Assembly (NCBI GenBank): GCA_947631315.1
Contig: CANRLA010000062.1
Location: 1 to 7,904, forward strand
Direction of reading: 5' to 3'
Origin: an uncultured Clostridia bacterium
GTDB lineage: Bacteria > Bacillota > Clostridia > TANB77 > CAG-508
Length of the DNA stretch: 7,904 nucleotides
A model generated the notes under the pieces. That model worked only from the letters and a program-made list of their open reading frames with translations. It ran no database searches and was not told where the DNA came from. The position numbers and the translations under genes are program-made. Below, piece after piece: positions 5,419 through 7,904 of this stretch. How positions within the stretch are numbered: the stretch's first letter is position 1; the number at the start of each line of letters is the position of its first letter.

Positions 5419-6552
5419 TTATTCCCCCTCTTTTGTGTAACCATATTTTTTATAGAATTCATTTTTAAAGTTCATTAAATTGTCATTTTCAATTTCCATT
5501 CTAACTCTTTCCATCAAATTAGTCAAGAAATTTATATTATGAATTGAAAGTAATCTAACACCTAAAATCTCACCACATTTTACTAAATGTCTTATATATG
5601 CTCTTGTGTAATTTTTACATGTATAACAATTGCATTCAGGGTCTAGTGGCGAGAAATCTTCTGCATAAGTAGCATTTCTTACAACGACTTTTCCATGAGA
5701 CGTCATGGCAGTTCCATTTCTTGCAATTCTTGTTGGAAGTACACAATCACACATATCTATTCCTGCCATTGCCGCTTCTATTAAGTAATCCGGCGAACCT
5801 ACTCCCATTAAGTATCTTGGCTTATTTTCTGGCATTAGTGGTGCTGTAAATTTAAGTATTTTTAAAAATTCTTCTTTTGGTTCTCCTACACTAATTCCTC
5901 CTATTGCATATCCCGGAAAATCAAGTTCTGCTAAATCCTTAGCTGACTGCTCTCTTAAGTCTTCGTAAAAACCACCTTGTATTATTCCAAATAATGCTTG
6001 ATTTTCTGATGTATGAGCTTCTTTGCATCTTTTTGCCCATCTCGTTGTTCTTTCCATAGAATTTTTTGTATATTCATAAGTAGATGGATATGGGCAACAT
6101 TCATCAAATGACATTATAATATCTGCTCCCAGGTCTTCTTCTATTTCCATTACTTTTTCCGGTGAGAAAAAATGTTTACTTCCATCTAAATGAGATGTAA
6201 ATTCTACACCATCTTCTGAGATAGTTCTTAAATCACTTAGACTAAATACTTGAAAACCTCCACAGTCTGTAAGAATAGGTTTATTCCATTTCATAAAATT
6301 ATGAAGTCCGCCTGCTTTTCTTACTAATTTACTACCTGGTCTTAAGTATAGATGGTATGTATTAGAAAGAATTATTTGTGCTCCATTTTCTTCTAGCTCT
6401 TCTACTGTCATTGATTTTACCGTAGCCTGAGTTCCTACTGGCATAAACACTGGAGTTTGAATATCTCCATGGGGAGTATGCACTACTCCTCTTCTTGCGC
6501 CAGTAGTTTTGTCTATATGTAATAATTCATAAGTTACTGGTTGCTTTTTCAT
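5419..6552 (-). CDS. tgt: tRNA-guanine transglycosylase (queuosine pathway)
   Basis: Tgt exchanges guanine-34 of tRNA-Asp, -Asn, -His and -Tyr for the queuine precursor preQ1. QueA then acts on the product. The 377-residue length is typical. With the ATG at 6552 as residue 1, Asp96 lies in the base-binding motif ILTDCGGFQVFSL and Asp150 in MSFDECCPYP. Asp269 in DCVLPTRIARNGT is the expected nucleophile. The zinc site is Cys307, Cys309 and Cys312 (ECNCYTCKNYTRAYIRHL) with His338 (LLSIHNINFL). All catalytic and zinc residues are present. One difference is Cys97 where Ser is common (TDSGGFQ). A TTG at 6570 would add six residues but lies against the SD AAAGGAA (6567-6561), which is well placed for the ATG. 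The gene follows queA by 78 bases and nearly abuts the WG-repeat gene. Confidence 0.97.
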   Translation of the reverse strand: MKKQPVTYELLHIDKTTGARRGVVHTPHGDIQTPVFMPVGTQATVKSMTVEELEENGAQIILSNTYHLYLRPGSKLVRKAGGLHNFMKWNKPILTDCGGFQVFSLSDLRTISEDGVEFTSHLDGSKHFFSPEKVMEIEEDLGADIIMSFDECCPYPSTYEYTKNSMERTTRWAKRCKEAHTSENQALFGIIQGGFYEDLREQSAKDLAELDFPGYAIGGISVGEPKEEFLKILKFTAPLMPENKPRYLMGVGSPDYLIEAAMAGIDMCDCVLPTRIARNGTAMTSHGKVVVRNATYAEDFSPLDPECNCYTCKNYTRAYIRHLVKCGEILGVRLLSIHNINFLTNLMERVRMEIENDNLMNFKNEFYKKYGYTKEGE

Positions 6553-6630
6553 TATAAAATTTCCTTTCAAAATTATTGCATTTTCTTTTCAATAGTTAAT
6601 CTTTTTTATCTGCTTTTTACCTGTCTCCAT

Positions 6631-7654
6631 TTATTTTATAATCATTGCATCTCCAAAGCTGAAAAATCTATATTTATTATCTACTGCGTGTTTATATGCC
6701 TTTAATATATATTCTTTATCTGCAAATGCTGAAACTAGCATTAAAAGAGTTGATTCAGGTAAATGGAAATTAGTTATAAGTGCGTCTACACATTTAAATT
6801 TGTATCCGAGGATATATAAATATTCCTGTATCGCCTTCTGTTTCTTTTACAAAACCTTTTTCATCTGCAACTGTTTCTAAAGTTCTGCATGAGGTTGTCC
6901 CTACTGATATTACTCTTTTACCTGAAAGTTTGGCTTTATTTATTTTATCTGCATCTTCTTGTTTTATATAGTAATGCTCTGTGTGCATATGATGATCTTC
7001 TATATTTTTTTCTTTTACTGGTCTAAATGTTCCTATTCCTACATGAAGAGTAACATTTGCAATTTCTATACCTTTTTCTTCTATTTTCTTTAAGAGTTCA
7101 GGTGTGAAGTGAAGTCCTGCAGTTGGTGCTGCCGCTGAGCCTAAATATTTTGCATAAACTGTTTGATATCTATCCTTTTCTTCTAAAGTTTCGTGTATAT
7201 AAGGTGGAAGTGGCATTAGTCCAATTTGGTCTAATATCTCATTGAAAATTCCTTCATAATTAAATTTTACTTTTCTTGTTCCATCTTCTAAGATATCTAT
7301 TATATCAGCAGTTAAGATTCCATCTCCAAATATGACTTTTGTTCCAATATGAAGTTTATTACCGGGTCTTACCATTGCTTCCCAAATATCGCCTTCAATA
7401 TTATTTAGAAGAACAAATTCTACATTTGCACCTGTTTCTTTTTTTCCATAAAGCCTTGCTGGTATTACTTTCGTATTATTTCTAACTAGGCAATCTCCAG
7501 GTTCTAAGTAATCTATTACATCTTTGAATATTTTATCTTCTATTGTTTTATTTTTTTTATCTAAAACTAGTAATCTTGATTCGTCTCTATTTTTTATTGG
7601 CACTTGTGCAATTAGTTCTTGAGGCAAATCATAATTAAATTCGCTTAATTCCAT
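6631..7654 (-). CDS. queA: S-adenosylmethionine:tRNA ribosyltransferase-isomerase QueA, interrupted by a +1 frameshift
   Basis: QueA transfers and isomerises the ribosyl group of S-adenosylmethionine onto preQ1 in tRNA, making epoxyqueuosine after Tgt has acted. The ATG at 7654 has AGAAGGA six bases upstream. The N-terminal 282 codons carry family hallmarks: YDLPQELIAQVP, RDESRLLVLD, TKVIPARL, APTAGLHFT, HVGIGTFRPV and VGTTSCRTLETV. As written, the frame then reads GIFIYPRIQI and stops at 6794, giving 286 residues. Skipping one base at 6808 yields IYPGYKFKCVDALITNFHLP, then STLLMLVSAFADKEYILKAY and FFSFGDAMIIK, ending at 6631. The repaired protein has 340 residues, close to the usual 340-356. 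The last 58 codons are intact apart from the shift. Without recoding, the product loses a conserved C-terminus and is probably inactive. Confidence 0.95.
6801..6813 (-). other. Frameshift site in queA (extra C at 6808, minus-strand sense)
   Basis: On the minus strand the site reads CCT CGG ATA CAA ATT TAA. Family conservation expects CCT GGA TAC AAA TTT (Pro-Gly-Tyr-Lys-Phe), so the single C at 6808 is extra. The site is not a homopolymer run, the usual place for sequencing indels. The insertion creates a CGG codon, the only in-frame CGG I found in any gene of the window, and an in-frame TAA three codons later. It may be a real mutation, an assembly error or, less likely, a recoding site. Confidence 0.85.
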
Positions 7655-7687
7655 TTTTATTCCTTCTAATTTTTTAATTCTTTTTTA

Positions 7688-7740
7688 CTTCTGATTTTTT
7701 CTTTTGATTTTCTTATTCTTTATTTTCTGCTTTTGATTTT
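7688..7740. repeat. Three near-identical 11-base units upstream of queA
   Basis: The 88-base gap between ileS and queA is almost pure purine on the minus strand. It holds AAAATCAAAAG twice (7740-7730 and 7711-7701) and once as AAAATCAGAAG (7698-7688). No -35 or -10 pair and no terminator were recognised here, so queA is probably reached by read-through from ileS. The repeats may reflect slippage in low-complexity DNA, or a single-stranded leader that keeps the queA SD accessible. Confidence 0.4.
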
Positions 7741-7742
7741 TA

Positions 7743-7904
7743 TTATTCTAAAACTTTTTGACATCTTGGACATAATCCTTCTTCTGTGTGTTCATCATAC
7801 ATCCAGCATCTATCACATTTTTCTCCATCTGCATGTTCAACTTTAACTCCAAGTTTTATTTCTTGTTTTCTATTATTTTCTTCTATTTTTAAACCTGATA
7901 CTAT
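7743..7904 (-). CDS. ileS: Isoleucyl-tRNA synthetase, C-terminal zinc-binding end (runs off the right edge)
   Basis: IleRS charges tRNA-Ile with isoleucine in the cytosol. Only the last 53 codons are in the window. They read in frame from the edge as IVSGLKIEENNRKQEIKLGV, followed by KVEHADGEKCDRCWMYDE and EEGLCPRCQKVLE, then TAA at 7745-7743. The VEHADGEKC-RCW segment and the paired CxxC motifs (CDRC and CPRC) are the zinc-binding tail found at the end of bacterial-type IleRS. The natural C-terminus is therefore intact. The gene lies 88 bases upstream of queA on the same strand and may lead the same transcript. The missing 5' part prevents any comment on its leader, such as a T-box. Confidence 0.95.
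   Translation of the reverse strand: MVSGLKIEENNRKQEIKLGVKVEHADGEKCDRCWMYDEHTEEGLCPRCQKVLE

Noticed and set aside
6553..6570. Upstream TTG start for tgt (six extra residues)
   Set aside because: The TTG sits against the AAAGGAA SD that is ideally placed for the ATG at 6552, and the conserved Tgt N-terminus begins after that ATG.
6589..6630. 13-codon ORF (METGKKQIKKINY) directly after the queA stop
   Set aside because: It has no SD and no resemblance to anything known, and begins immediately at the queA stop. It is most likely chance.
7655..7742. Search for a promoter or CRISPR-like array in the purine-rich gap before queA
   Set aside because: There are only three 11-base units with unequal spacing and no spacers of defined length, and no -35/-10 pair was recognised. 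It is listed as a simple repeat only.

Overview
The window looks like a piece of a low-GC Gram-positive (Firmicutes) chromosome, most likely an anaerobic member of the class Clostridia. The evidence is the strong AT bias, AGA as the dominant arginine codon, AGGAGG-type Shine-Dalgarno (SD) sites, a CIRCE/HrcA-type heat-shock operator, and the gene order queA-tgt-yajC-(TIGR04086)-secD-secF. The divergent Sec genes suggest an uncultured, possibly gut-associated lineage, but I cannot name a genus. Every supported gene lies on the minus strand, so biological order runs from high to low coordinates.

From the right edge: the last 53 residues of isoleucyl-tRNA synthetase (7743-7904), then queA (6631-7654) and tgt (5419-6552), which make the queuosine modification of GUN-decoding tRNAs. 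queA carries one extra base at 6808 that stops the frame at 286 residues. Removing that base restores a full-length 340-residue enzyme. After tgt comes a membrane-anchored WG-repeat protein (3980-5416), then a Sec accessory block: yajC (3641-3919), a four-TM TIGR04086-type protein (3140-3541), a divergent secD (1629-3125) and a short secF (934-1584). Gaps from queA to secF are mostly under 100 bases and no convincing terminator separates them, so they probably form one long operon. A separate heat-shock operon follows: a promoter with a near-perfect CIRCE (780-836), groES (425-706) and the start of groEL (1-326), which runs off the left edge. No intergenic stretch exceeds 230 bases.

Four things stand out. 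(1) queA has a single-base frameshift, at the only in-frame CGG codon I could find among the window's genes. (2) yajC and secF share an unusual leader: an identical SD (AGAAAGGAG), then a perfect hairpin, then 10-11 bases to the ATG. Looping out the hairpin leaves exactly 12 bases between SD and ATG in both, although the hairpin sequences are unrelated. (3) The SecD homologue has Cys417 where the conserved, functionally essential transmembrane Asp should be, and SecF lacks its C-terminal helices and the NDT-type motif. The locus may therefore encode a SecDF-like complex without the usual proton-coupling residues. (4) The WG-repeat protein interrupts the usual tgt-yajC adjacency.
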